Source of the DNA: CAUZIZ01 sp965218775
Lineage (GTDB): Bacteria > Acidobacteriota > UBA6911 > RPQK01 > JAJDTT01
DNA length: 64,000 nt
NCBI GenBank assembly: GCA_965218775.1
Contig: CBDCLS010000006.1
Span: 3,097,846 to 3,161,845, forward strand
Direction: 5' to 3'
Below the pieces are notes generated by a model. That model saw only the letters and a program-made list of their open reading frames with translations, searched no databases and was not told where the DNA came from. Below are positions 16,147 through 25,704 of this stretch, one piece after another; the first letter of the stretch is position 1, and every line of letters begins with the position of its first letter. The translations under genes were made by a program, and so were the position numbers.

Positions 16147-18154
16147 CTAGAGTGGATCATCCGGGGTCAGGATGCGTATGATCTTCGAAAAGCCAAGAAT
16201 ATCAGCAGGAAACCCCGGCGTGGCCACGATAGCGTTCGATTCCCGCTCCTGGGTTACCGCCGTCGCGGAGAACAGATCATCACCACTAGGTGCTCGTCCC
16301 GCCCCAGCCGGAATAAGGTCGTCGGTCGGGTTGAGGTCCATTCCCGTACAACTGACGCCGAAAAGGCCTGTTGTATCTCCGGCGTCCGCGAGTCCTGGAA
16401 GCAGCTCCTCCAGAAAGATGGGCAGCGACCGTCCCAACCCCAAGGTGAAGTCGACCCGGAACAGGATTTCGTGCTCCTTGTCGTCGTAGGTAGCGACACA
16501 ATCCTTCTGGCCGCCGGGATTGGCCATGGCCACGCCGGTTCGAATTTTACTGTCGTTGAAGGCAATGAAGTTCCAACTGGACCCGCCCTTTTCTCCTGGC
16601 ATCCCAACGTCAGGGATGTCCAGCAGGGCTTTGGTATTCCATCTTATTTGAGACGCAAATTCCAAGGGGGATCTTAGCAGCACGTAACCGGCGCCGAATG
16701 GACCCGGGACTTCGAACTGCTTCGTCTCCTTTGGATCCAGAGACACTTCTTCGCCTAGAAGCTTGTCCCCACTCGAGCTGAAGGCTTCAACGCTCACGAT
16801 CCCTAGGACAGTGTCTAAATTGGAAACGAAAAGGTCGCTCCCTCCGACGATGATTTGTGGAATGACCTGGGTGTTCCCGAGGTAGAATGGAGCCGCCGAG
16901 AACATATTGTCCCTGGTGGAATTGCCGAACAGAGTCCCTTGGCCTGTTTCATCGACCCTCATGCCAACGAAATCCGTATCACCGATAGTGAATCGATCCC
17001 TTGCAAAATACGCTGTGTCTCTCATCTCGACGTCTCCCGACCCATCTCCTTCCAGTTCAAGTATTAATCGGCTTATGTTATCGTTATAGTAGCGAAGAGT
17101 AGCGAAGCCTTGGGGGCCGTTGGCGGCACTCACGGCCTGAAACCCAGGGCCTTTGCGGTCAATATTGAAGTTCGCAAAACTCTTGTCATTCGGGAAGTGC
17201 AAACTAGCCTTAATCCAACCGTCGTCCATATACAGGAGGCCCGGTTGGCTGCCGATGATCCCGGAGAGTTCTTGGGCAGCTTTTACCAAAAATGCGGAGG
17301 TGTCGTCATCCTCTCCAAACGTCTGTTTCTCTGGAGGCGTGAGTTCATCGGCAACAGATTCCTCGACAGCATCCTCCTCAGCAGGAGTAGAGATCGGAGC
17401 CGAACCGCTGCCTGCTGCTGACAGTTCAGCATCGGCCGAGAAAGGCAAGGAGTCGAGGTCAACGGCGACAAGAACCAGTTGATTGGCTGCGGAAGTGAAC
17501 TGTCGGGTAACCCAAAAATAGAGTTTTCCCTCCAGCACGCCAGGCACAAGCCGCATACGGGGGGTTCCATAGATGAAGTCCAGATACACCCCCCTCCAGC
17601 CCCAGATCGATAAACTCAAATGCCTGGTTGCCTGTTTTCCGAGCCAGACGAGGCTGAAACAAGGCCGTGTCGTAGACCAGAATCCAGGTCTCGCCCTCAT
17701 CCGTCACCAGAAGGTCCGAGTTGAAGTACTTTTCCTCTGAGTCGATCTCCTCCAGGTCAAACGATCGGGTTGCTTCGTCGATGCTCAGAAGGTAGGGCTT
17801 GTTGTCCAGAATCAGCGCGAAAAACGTCTTATTACCCTGAACAAAACCCTTTCCACTCAACACAAGGGCCTGTCGATTAGTCAGGATGGTCAGAACCTGG
17901 GCAAAATTCTCCCCGAAGTGATAGGTCAGATCGTTTCTTCCACCCGGATTCCGGGAGAGGGCCAGCACGCCAGAGTCACTGACAGAAAGTGCCAGGCTGC
18001 GAAACGACGCGATGCGAGTCGGAGGATCGATCCCGGGGTAGATACGTTCTTTCAAGTTTGCAGAGAGTCCAGAGCACAGGACCAAGGCCAAGAACCCTGT
18101 GATGGGAACGTAAGAGGGGGTGGCTTGGGGTCGGAACCCAGGAAGCTGAAACAT
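16147..18154 (-). pseudogene. large secreted protein of unknown function, interrupted by a one-base frameshift
   Basis: Two overlapping minus-strand frames form one protein of about 669 residues. The N-terminal part (signal segment ITGFLALVLCSGLSA) runs to 'DLGLEGG'. A G6 run (minus strand, about 17589-17594) shifts the frame, and removal of one G gives GLEGVYLDFIYGTPRMRLV with no other change. The combined length (2008 bases) leaves exactly one extra base. The C-terminal half includes an acidic low-complexity stretch (EEDAVEESVADELTPPEKQ). It ends in a domain with 'GVAMANPGGQ' similar to the repeats in the DUF11 protein at 47 kb ('GIAFQNPGND'), so it is probably cell-surface associated. It could be a real frameshift, a sequencing error, or homopolymer phase variation. 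Confidence 0.65.
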
Positions 18155-18326
18155 GGCGAAACTCCTTTTGTTTTACCCAGTTGCAGAGATGGTTTGTGTC
18201 GGTAAGTCTAGCGGGTTGGAGACAAACCCTCAAACAGCGTGCCAGCTGCCGAATTTTGGGGAGTGGGACGGCTAGAGCCCCCCTGGTAGGATTTGCCGAA
18301 CCAAGCAGGAAAAGATCGCCGAGCCG

Positions 18327-18593
18327 CTATTGGTCTTTCACTCTTTCGAATCTCGCCCTGCTGTCCAACACCACCCTGAACCCGTTCTCAAACTCCACCA
18401 GCGCCCATGGCCCCGCGCTGATGGGTCCAGCCTTAGTTGCTGCGTCAGCTAGAAGGTGCTCACTTCTCGTGACTACAGTCCCTTTCACGCCGGGAGCAAG
18501 CAGGATCACGCCCTCCTCGATCCGCATGCCCTCGCCTCGCCAGATGATCGTGTCGCCGATTTCCAGGTCTAGGGGTTCCTTCCGGTGGTCCAT
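18327..18593 (-). CDS. small uncharacterised protein (88 residues)
   Basis: The protein opens DHRKEPLDLEIGDTIIWRGE, continues VILLAPGVKGTVVTRSEHLL and ends ALVEFENGFRVVLDSRARFE. It is all-beta in appearance, without a signal peptide. A frameshifted paralogue lies at 15648-15927, showing that a local duplication occurred around the large secreted gene. It precedes that gene on the same strand. AAGGA lies about 6 bases upstream of the ATG. The pattern 'GD.I.WRG.......V.....G..G.V' is reminiscent of small beta-barrel domains, but no function can be assigned. Confidence 0.6.
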   Translation of the reverse strand: MDHRKEPLDLEIGDTIIWRGEGMRIEEGVILLAPGVKGTVVTRSEHLLADAATKAGPISAGPWALVEFENGFRVVLDSRARFERVKDQ

Positions 18594-18962
18594 AGCGGTT
18601 CCTTGACCTTTTCTACTAATGACGATGACGACTGGAAATCTGCGAGATTGATTGCAATCCCTTCGAAATTCGCTGGGGAGTCGAATGGAGTGGGGGCGAA
18701 GTCTTCAGGAGCTGGAAAGGCTGCTTCGACTGCGCTTGATCCTCAGAAATGCGGTCCTCGACTCGTTTCAGATCCGTCGCTGAGCTGAAACTCAGTAGTA
18801 AGCAATTCCGGAGACAGCTACACTGAAACAGAGCCCCGACCGGCTCGCACTGTGAGCGAAGGGAAGCAAAGTACCGGGGAGAGAGCGGACAGCAGCAACG
18901 TTTTGAGGATCTCCAGCACACTGAGGCTCACCTTCAGCTGAGCCTGCGGAAAGGAAGTTCCA

Positions 18963-19778
18963 TTGAGGATCCAAACAAGAGGTGCAAGCTGGATTTCGGC
19001 AGCCCTCGTTCTCTTTCTGTCCGGGGGACACGCTGCCCAGAACCGCGATCCCTACATCGAGACGTTCGATAATGGGCCCGGCGGTTGGGTGGCTAATCGC
19101 AGGGACCCACTATCCGTGTGGGACGGGGTGGCCTACTGCTTCGGGCCTTGGTTCGTTGACCCAAACCATGCCCCTCCGGGTGCCGGTTATCTCCACATGC
19201 TTATGTTCATCACCACCACTCCGAAATGGGTGGCTCGGAAGGAGTATCCCAGCAACGGCTTCGTGGACGGGAAAAAGAGTACCAATCTTACGAACGCAAG
19301 ATTGACGCTCCGCTCAAGGGGAGCGTTCGATCTTCCGCCGGAAGCCCCCGGTGGCATCGCGAAACCACGCAAGCCGGGTGAAGTTCCGATGGGCCTTCAA
19401 GGCTCCCAACTACTTCTCTGGGTGCAGGCCGAAACCCAGGGGACGACAGCCAATTTTGCCTTGACAGGACAGCCCTTTGAGATTACCCGGGAGTGGAGTG
19501 TGCAGACTGTCGTCCTCAGGCCAGACCCCACCGATTGGACTTGTGCCGGTGGCCGCAGTGATCTGATCCGGCAATATGGATGTGCTGACATCGCCGAGGT
19601 TCTAGAGGATGTCAACCTGGACCTCTATCTAGTCTTGTTCCCGCTCAAGATCCTTCCTGTCGGCGAAGTGGGTTCTCCCCATCAGACACGCGCTGGAGAG
19701 CACTACCCGGTCCAGCAAGAGTTTCTACCCAAGGGCCTGCTGATGGTTGATACCGTAAGCATCGAGTATCCCGACTAA
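18963..19778 (+). CDS. secreted protein with carbohydrate-binding/laminin-like fold
   Basis: This is a 271-residue protein starting at TTG with GGAAG 5 bases upstream. A signal peptide (ISAALVLFLSGGHAA) precedes YIETFDNGPGGWVANRRDPL. The 'ETFD.GPGGW' opening, buried Trp/Tyr residues (WDGVAYCFGPWFVDPNHAPPG) and late ITREWSVQTVVLRPD are typical of jelly-roll modules such as laminin-B-like or carbohydrate-binding domains. It is clearly paralogous to the protein at 29819-30628, which shares the same blocks in the same order. No catalytic residues were recognised. Confidence 0.65.
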   Translation: MRIQTRGASWISAALVLFLSGGHAAQNRDPYIETFDNGPGGWVANRRDPLSVWDGVAYCFGPWFVDPNHAPPGAGYLHMLMFITTTPKWVARKEYPSNGFVDGKKSTNLTNARLTLRSRGAFDLPPEAPGGIAKPRKPGEVPMGLQGSQLLLWVQAETQGTTANFALTGQPFEITREWSVQTVVLRPDPTDWTCAGGRSDLIRQYGCADIAEVLEDVNLDLYLVLFPLKILPVGEVGSPHQTRAGEHYPVQQEFLPKGLLMVDTVSIEYPD

Positions 19779-19981
19779 ACCAAGGGCGCCACCAAACTGC
19801 GCAAGTGGGATTGTTTTTCCCACACCGATCAACCCCACGGTGTCAGAGGGCGTCGTCGAGCCCCGCTCGCACCCACCGGAACCAGCCTTGCACATACTCT
19901 CCAAGCCGAGAGGACTCCAAGAGCTCCCCAGGCTGTTGCTCATAAAGCCGGAACGCACGCTTCTGTGATCGCTCGGGACGG

Positions 19982-20125
19982 CCTCACTTCCACTGGCCGA
20001 ACATCCTGTTACGTGACACGCCGGAGTTCTGGCAGCAGGCTGAACGGAGCAGGTTCGAGACAGTGGACTTCGGGCCCAATATGGTGGGCAGAATGGCTCC
20101 ATCTGTGCACCCGATTGACAGATAA
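19982..20125 (+). pseudogene. possible gene remnant upstream of the kinase operon
   Basis: A 48-codon stretch in one + frame reads PHFHWPNILLRDTPEFWQQA, then VDFGPNMVGRMAPSVHPIDR and a TAA. It is protein-like but has no start codon and no recognised family. The region from 19779 to the kinase promoter shows nothing else except a weak hairpin at 19805-19823. Confidence 0.3.
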
Positions 20126-20139
20126 GCCGTCCCCTGAGA

Positions 20140-20168
20140 TTGCCCTTCCAGACCCAAAGATCTAGTAT
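20140..20168 (+). promoter_or_regulatory. sigma70-type promoter of the first kinase gene
   Basis: TTGCCC and TAGTAT are separated by 17 bases, matching -35/-10 geometry, about 37 bases before the kinase start. The 31-base block 20139-20169 recurs with one mismatch at 28216-28246, again just before a kinase start. This conservation amid decayed surroundings supports a functional element. Confidence 0.6.
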
Positions 20169-20205
20169 TCGGTAAATAGACTCCCCTTTTAATTTGGAGA
20201 CCCGG

Positions 20206-22896
20206 TTGATCGGCCAAACCATCTCGCACTATCGCATCCTGGAGAAACTCGGCGAAGGTGGGATGGGTGAGGTGTACCTAGCCCAGGACACTGGCCCCCT
20301 CGATCGCAAGGTCGCTCTCAAATTCCCCTCCCAGGAAATGCAGCAGGACGAAGCGGCCCAGAAACGCTTTCTGCGGGAAGCAAGATCGGCTGCGGCTCTA
20401 GATCACCCCTACGTCTGCCACATCCATGAGGTCGGCGAAGACGGGGAGCAGTCCTTCATCTCGATGGAGTACGTCGCAGGCCAGTCCCTGAAGGACCGGC
20501 TGACCAAGGGCCCACTGGAACTGAGAGATGCCCTCCAAAAGGCCACCGAGATCGCCGAGGCCCTGGAGGCCGCCCACAAGCAGAACATCGTCCACCGGGA
20601 CCTGAAGCCCGCCAACATCATGCTCACACCAGAAGGGCACGTGAAGGTGATGGACTTTGGCCTGGCAAAGAGGCTGGTAGAAGGCGGAGATCCAGACGAG
20701 GAAACGGTCAGCTCCACCCTGACCGATACTGGGGCCACGCTGGGAACCTTGCCCTACATGTCTCCCGAGCAGGTCCGAGGGCAGGAGGTGGATAGCCGCT
20801 CCGACATCTTCTCCTTCGGTGTAGTTCTGTACGAGATGCTCACTGGCATCCATCCCTTCAAGAGGGACACCTCTGTGGAGACGGCCACCGCGATCCTGAA
20901 CGATGTCTCGCCTCTGGTTGCCGCGCATGTCGACAACCCACCAGTCCTCCTTCAGCATGCGGTAAGAAAGATGCTGGCGAAGGAGCCGAATCGGCGCTAT
21001 CAGCATGTTGGTGATGTTCGGATCGATCTGGAAGAGTCGGTCACCGAGGCGTCCAACTCTTCAGTCGGGTCCGAGGGGGCTCATGCGGCTTCCTTTACGG
21101 TCCCAGCGAAAGGCATGCGCCTACCTGTCTGGCGTCAACTCCTCCCTTGGGGCGTGGCTCTTCTTTCTGTTGTAATCGCGATCTGGTACTTGAACGAGAG
21201 ACGGCTATCCGAAGCAAGAGACTCGGACGCGCCTGTCCGCACAGTCATCACGCTGCCCTCAGACCAACAGCTGCAGGCCGGGGCTCGCTCCTACCCTCTC
21301 GATATCTCCCCGGATGGAAAACGGCTGGTCTACGCAGCAGAGAAGGCCGGTCAAGTCCAGCTCTTTATTCGTGAGTTCACTGAGTTCGATTCCAGACCTC
21401 TACCCGGTACCGAGGGAGCTCGCTACCCATTCTTTTCGCCAGACAGCCAGCAGGTCGGCTTTTTCGCTGAGGGTGAACTTCGCAAAGTCGCAGTATCCGG
21501 TGAGGCACCTCTCAGAATCTGCGATGTGCCGGCTCTCGACCGAGGCGCTGCCTGGGGACTGGACGAGACGATCATCTTCAGCGCTCCTGGGCAGGGTCTG
21601 TTGCGGGTACCGGCGGCTGGTGGTGCTCCGGAGATGCTCACGCAGATCGACAAGGTGAAGGGCGAACAGTCCCATCGCTGGCCGAGCTTCCTGTCGGATG
21701 GCAAGGCCGTGTTCTTCTCAATTCAGTCCTACGAGGGAGGAGACATGGCCGTGATATCGCTCGAAACAGGAGAGCGTCACATGCTGGGACACAATCCCAG
21801 AGGACCAGCTCAGTACCTCCCAACAGGACATCTCGTCTGGGGCGAGGGAGGTGGGCTCAGAGCTGCCCCATTTGATCCGGCACAACTCGAGTTTACGGGC
21901 CCACACGTCTTACTGCTCCATGGCGTGTATGAGCCCCCCAATACGGGCGGTCTGTTCTTGGCAGTCTCTCCCGTCGGGACGCTCGTGTACGTCCCTGGCG
22001 GTGTCGATCACACTTTGGTTGTTGTCGATCGCTCAGGGAAAGCCACTCCCCTAACAGATGAACGACGTGGATACCGGTTTCCCCGATTCTCCCCTGATGG
22101 AAGACGCGTCGCCGTGACCGTCGATCCTCCTGACCAGTCCGATTCTGACATTTGGCTTTACGATGTCGAGCGCGGCACAGGTTCCCCCTTCACGTCGCAA
22201 GGGCATCAGATGACTTCTGTCTGGAGCCTGGACGGCGGGAGCCTTGTGTATACCTCAATTCGACCGGAAATCGAGACGCAAAGGAGCCGCCGAGATCGGG
22301 CAGATCTCTACTGGAAGACCGTAGGCCACGCAGATGAAGCACAGTGCCTCCTAGAGAGAGAGTTCGTCCAGCATCCGGAGTCGTGGAGCCCGGACGGCTC
22401 ACTCGCTTTCACGGAGCATAATCACGGCCAGGATGACATCTTGGTGCTGCGGAAGGATGGCGAAGTCTCGCCGTTTCTTATGAGCCGTTTCGATGAACGA
22501 ATGCCGAGATTCTCCCCCGATGGCAAGTGGCTGGCTTACGTGTCGGATGAGTCAGGCCAAGACGAAGTCTACGTAAGGCCGTATCCTGGACCGGGCAGGA
22601 AGACGCTTATTTCAATGGGAGGTGGGCGCTCGCCGGAGTGGTTGGCTGATGGCAACGAACTGGTTTACCGCAGAGGAGGAAACCAGATGATGGTCGCGGA
22701 AGTGGAGACGGGCACGACCTTCAACGCTGAAAGAGCGAAGGTACTCTTTGAGGGTCGCTACGATGCCACTCAGCATGGCAACTACGATATGTCGGGCAAC
22801 GGTCAGCGCTTCGTAATGATCAGGAGGGGGGAAATGCAGTTCAACGTTGTTCAGAACTGGTTCGAGGACCTGGAGCTTCTCGTCCCGACGGATTGA
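20206..22896 (+). CDS. membrane Ser/Thr protein kinase with C-terminal TolB/WD40 propeller
   Basis: This is an 896-residue protein. The kinase domain (about 1-275) has glycine loop LGEGGMGEVY, Lys in VALKF, IVHRDLKPANIML (HRD), VMDFGLAK (DFG) and YMSPEQ. A transmembrane helix follows (LLPWGVALLSVVIAIWYL, about residue 310). The extracytoplasmic half has repeated 'D.SPDG..L.Y', 'FSPDG' and 'WSPDG' blades of a TolB/WD40-type beta-propeller. It is therefore a PknB-like receptor kinase that probably senses an external ligand. TTG at 20206 is chosen because GGAGA lies 5 bases upstream and kinases of this type begin (M/L)IGQTISHYRI. A TTG at 20194 is the alternative. A second kinase gene follows immediately. 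Confidence 0.9.
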   Translation: MIGQTISHYRILEKLGEGGMGEVYLAQDTGPLDRKVALKFPSQEMQQDEAAQKRFLREARSAAALDHPYVCHIHEVGEDGEQSFISMEYVAGQSLKDRLTKGPLELRDALQKATEIAEALEAAHKQNIVHRDLKPANIMLTPEGHVKVMDFGLAKRLVEGGDPDEETVSSTLTDTGATLGTLPYMSPEQVRGQEVDSRSDIFSFGVVLYEMLTGIHPFKRDTSVETATAILNDVSPLVAAHVDNPPVLLQHAVRKMLAKEPNRRYQHVGDVRIDLEESVTEASNSSVGSEGAHAASFTVPAKGMRLPVWRQLLPWGVALLSVVIAIWYLNERRLSEARDSDAPVRTVITLPSDQQLQAGARSYPLDISPDGKRLVYAAEKAGQVQLFIREFTEFDSRPLPGTEGARYPFFSPDSQQVGFFAEGELRKVAVSGEAPLRICDVPALDRGAAWGLDETIIFSAPGQGLLRVPAAGGAPEMLTQIDKVKGEQSHRWPSFLSDGKAVFFSIQSYEGGDMAVISLETGERHMLGHNPRGPAQYLPTGHLVWGEGGGLRAAPFDPAQLEFTGPHVLLLHGVYEPPNTGGLFLAVSPVGTLVYVPGGVDHTLVVVDRSGKATPLTDERRGYRFPRFSPDGRRVAVTVDPPDQSDSDIWLYDVERGTGSPFTSQGHQMTSVWSLDGGSLVYTSIRPEIETQRSRRDRADLYWKTVGHADEAQCLLEREFVQHPESWSPDGSLAFTEHNHGQDDILVLRKDGEVSPFLMSRFDERMPRFSPDGKWLAYVSDESGQDEVYVRPYPGPGRKTLISMGGGRSPEWLADGNELVYRRGGNQMMVAEVETGTTFNAERAKVLFEGRYDATQHGNYDMSGNGQRFVMIRRGEMQFNVVQNWFEDLELLVPTD

Positions 22897-22901
22897 CCAA
22901 G

Positions 22902-25148
22902 ATGATCGGCCAGAGCATCTCCCACTACAAGATCACCTCCAAGATCGGCGAAGGCGGCATGGGCGAGGTGTATCGAGCTACCGATACCAAGCTCAACCGC
23001 GATGTGGCCCTGAAGGTCCTACCCGAAGCCTTTGCCGCAGACCGGGAACGCATGGCCCGCTTCTCCCGTGAAGCCCAGGTACTGGCGTCGCTGAATCATC
23101 CCAACATCGCCTCCATTTACGGTCTGGAGGATTCCGACGACAAGCACGCCCTGGTTCTGGAGTTGGTGGAAGGGGAGACCCTGGCTGAGCGTGTTGGCAG
23201 AGGTACTGTTCCCCTGGAGGAGAGCCTGAAGATTGCTCTTCAGATGGCTGAGGCTCTGGAAGCAGCGCATGAGAAGGGCATCATTCATCGGGATCTCAAA
23301 CCCGCCAATGTGAAGATCACGCCGGAAGGCAAGGTCAAGGTCCTTGACTTTGGAATCGCCAAGTTGACGGGCTTGGAGAGCGGTGCCGAGGTTCCTACGA
23401 GGTTGACCGTTCCCAGCACGCCGATGGGAACGATTTCCTACATGTCTCCAGAACAAGCTCTCGGCCAGGGAATCGATGTCCGGACCGATGTCTTCTCGAT
23501 GGGTGCGGTCCTGTACGAACTGATAACGGGTAGGCCACCATTTCAGGGCGAAACAGCCGTCCAGATCCTGAATCAGACCCTCAACTCCACACCCCCAGCT
23601 CCGACGACCGTTAATCCCGAGGTGCCACTGGAGCTTGAGCAGATAATCTTGAAGGCTCTCAGCAAAGATGTCCAAGATCGCTACCAGTCAACACAGGAGC
23701 TCAAACGAGATATCGAGCGATTCGGGAATACCTCCGACACTGGCTCGGACCCGCCATCCATAGCCGTGCTCCCTTTCCTTAATCTGAGCGCAGATCCGGA
23801 GAATGAATACTTCAGCGATGGTTTGGCCGAGGAGCTCATCAACGCCTTGGCCCAGGTCGAGGGGCTGAAGGTGGCTTCGCGAACCTCTGCATTTGGATTC
23901 AAAGGACGGGCGCAAGATATTCGTGTCATCGGAGAGAAGCTGAAAGTCGGTGCGGTCCTCGAAGGAAGTGTGCGCAAGTCCGGAAGCCGTGTTCGAATCA
24001 TAGTCCAGTTGACCAATACCAAGGACGGATACCAGCTGTGGTCGGAGAAGTTCGATCGTGTTATGGACGATGTCTTCGCCATCCAGGAGGAGATCGCCCA
24101 GGCCATCACCGAGAGACTTCAGGTTCGTCGGCTCGGCGAACAACAAGAGAACCTGGTTGAGCGTCTCACTCACGACGCCGAAGCATACAACCTCTACCTC
24201 AAGGGTCTGTATTTCTGGAACAGAAGAACCGATGCCGACCTGCTTAAAGCGAGAAGCAGCTTCGAGCTCGCGGCAGAACGGGATCCAAGTTTTGCGCAAG
24301 CCATGAGTGGTCTTGCGGATACATACGCCATTCTGGGTATGGCAGAGTACGGTATCTCTGCACCTCGTGACGTGCTTCCCCGGGCCAAGGAGCGAGCACA
24401 GAGGGCGCTTGACTTGAACCCTCGGCTGGCGGAGGCACAGACTACTTTGGCACACGTTACAGCCTTCTATGACTGGGATTGGGACGAGGCCGAGCGGCAG
24501 TTCCAACGAGCCATTGAGCTGAACCCTGAATACCCCATGTCCCATCACTGGTATGCGTTGTTCCTCGCGGCTATGGAGCGGCACGACGATGCACTCAGAG
24601 AAGAAAGATTGGCGCTAGAACTCGCCCCCACCTCCTTGATCATCAACAAGAACGTGGGAACGATCCTTCACTACCAGGGAGACTATGGCGGGGCCATCGA
24701 GGTGTACCAGGAAACTCTGGAGTTGGATCCCCACTTTTCACGAGCCCATTTCTATCTGGGGGCCTCCTATGTGCAAGTGGGGAAGTATAGAGAGGCCATC
24801 GTCGAGTTCCAGCGGGCCACGGAGCTGACCGGTGGAAACACGGTTTCTCTGGCCATGTTAGCCCATGCGCTAGCTGTGTCCGGCCGACGGGATGAGGCCC
24901 TGCATGTGCTGGAAGAGTTGCGGGATCTCTCCAAGACAAAGGATAGATTCGTAGGGTCCATCAGTTTTGCCTTTATTCACCTGGGATTGGGTGATGAGGA
25001 AGAGACTTTTGAATGTCTCTCGAACGCATTGACGGAACGCGCGTCGTGGCTGGTCTCCTTGCGTGTCGAGCCTTTGTTTAACCCAATCCGCACGGACGAG
25101 CGATTCGAAAAGCTCATGCGAGAGGTAGGTTTGAGCTGCCCCACGTAG
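22902..25148 (+). CDS. Ser/Thr protein kinase with TolB-like N-terminal domain and TPR repeats
   Basis: This is a 748-residue protein. Kinase domain motifs are IGEGGMGEVY, VALKVLP, IIHRDLKPANVKI, VLDFGIAKL and YMSPEQA. After about residue 285 comes a domain beginning SIAVLPFLNLSADPENEYFS, DGLAEELINAL, the fold found in adenylate-cyclase/TPR regulators of bacteria. It is followed by several TPR units (AYNLYLKGLYFWNRR, AEAQTTLAHVTAFYDWDWDEAE, SRAHFYLGASYVQVGKYREAI). No transmembrane helix is evident, so this kinase is probably cytoplasmic and acts with the membrane kinase upstream. ATG 22902 is 6 bases past the previous stop. A TTG at 22893 overlaps that stop and would add three residues. Confidence 0.9.
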   Translation: MIGQSISHYKITSKIGEGGMGEVYRATDTKLNRDVALKVLPEAFAADRERMARFSREAQVLASLNHPNIASIYGLEDSDDKHALVLELVEGETLAERVGRGTVPLEESLKIALQMAEALEAAHEKGIIHRDLKPANVKITPEGKVKVLDFGIAKLTGLESGAEVPTRLTVPSTPMGTISYMSPEQALGQGIDVRTDVFSMGAVLYELITGRPPFQGETAVQILNQTLNSTPPAPTTVNPEVPLELEQIILKALSKDVQDRYQSTQELKRDIERFGNTSDTGSDPPSIAVLPFLNLSADPENEYFSDGLAEELINALAQVEGLKVASRTSAFGFKGRAQDIRVIGEKLKVGAVLEGSVRKSGSRVRIIVQLTNTKDGYQLWSEKFDRVMDDVFAIQEEIAQAITERLQVRRLGEQQENLVERLTHDAEAYNLYLKGLYFWNRRTDADLLKARSSFELAAERDPSFAQAMSGLADTYAILGMAEYGISAPRDVLPRAKERAQRALDLNPRLAEAQTTLAHVTAFYDWDWDEAERQFQRAIELNPEYPMSHHWYALFLAAMERHDDALREERLALELAPTSLIINKNVGTILHYQGDYGGAIEVYQETLELDPHFSRAHFYLGASYVQVGKYREAIVEFQRATELTGGNTVSLAMLAHALAVSGRRDEALHVLEELRDLSKTKDRFVGSISFAFIHLGLGDEEETFECLSNALTERASWLVSLRVEPLFNPIRTDERFEKLMREVGLSCPT

Positions 25149-25188
25149 ACTCTACTCTCTCTCAAACCTCTGGACCGCCACTGGTGGT

Positions 25189-25302
25189 GCAGCCAGACGA
25201 TTCGTGATGATCAGAGCCGTCGAGCTTGGCAAGCCAGCACAAACAAAAGTCGTCCTTAGCTGGTTCGAAGAACTCAAGCGACTGGTGCCGACCGAGAATT
25301 GA
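25189..25302 (+). pseudogene. C-terminal remnant of a TolB/WD40 kinase
   Basis: This 37-codon frame reads RRFVMIRAVELGKPAQTKVV, then LSWFEELKRLVPTEN and a stop. It parallels the end of the kinase at 20206 (QRFVMIRRGEMQFNVVQNWF, EDLELLVPTD). The kinase domain and propeller body are missing. It marks an earlier tandem kinase copy that has been deleted. Confidence 0.75.
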
Positions 25303-25303
25303 G

Positions 25304-25495
25304 GTACATCGCACCTATCTCATCACCTCCGCTCTAATCTTCGCGGCGGCGGCGATCCTCCACTTCCTCCGGCTGATCAACGGTTAGGACTTTGTACTGG
25401 GACCCTGGTCCATTCCCAGGTGGGTCTCATGGGCAGGCACGGGAATTCCAGCATGCATGTCTGCTTGGGCACTGTCTCTGGCACGGAAGCGGTAG
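25304..25495 (+). pseudogene. small two-helix membrane protein with an in-frame stop
   Basis: The frame reads HRTYLITSALIFAAAAILHF, then LRLING, a TAG at 25385-25387, and continues DFVLGPWSIPRWVSWAGTGI, then PACMSAWALSLARKR and a stop. Both halves are hydrophobic helices joined by a Trp/Pro loop. This resembles a family of roughly 60-residue bacterial membrane proteins I have seen but cannot name. No normal start codon remains. The in-frame TAG indicates inactivation, unless it is a read error. Confidence 0.5.
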
Positions 25496-25537
25496 ACGAG
25501 ATCGTCTGTGAGACTTGAAGAGAGTTGTGAGGGTCAG

Positions 25538-25660
25538 GTGAATGACACTCAGGGGCATGCCAAAGGTTCAAGGAGATGGATCCGAGATATTCTGGTTCTC
25601 TTTGCAGTGCTCATTGTGATTCCCATGCTGGTGCGCTCCTGTGTGGAGCTAGCCTGGTGA
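25538..25660 (+). CDS. possible 40-residue membrane peptide
   Basis: A GTG-started frame with GAGG 5-6 bases upstream encodes a charged N-terminus (HAKGSRRWIRD) and one hydrophobic helix (ILVLFAVLIVIPMLV), ending SCVELAW. The opening resembles the membrane anchor of signal peptidase I-like proteins, but no catalytic domain follows. It could be an independent small membrane protein or another remnant. Confidence 0.35.
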   Translation: MNDTQGHAKGSRRWIRDILVLFAVLIVIPMLVRSCVELAW

Positions 25661-25704
25661 AACCGAAGTGGTCCAATCCCATGCGGGGACGGGGCTGAAC
25701 CTCG

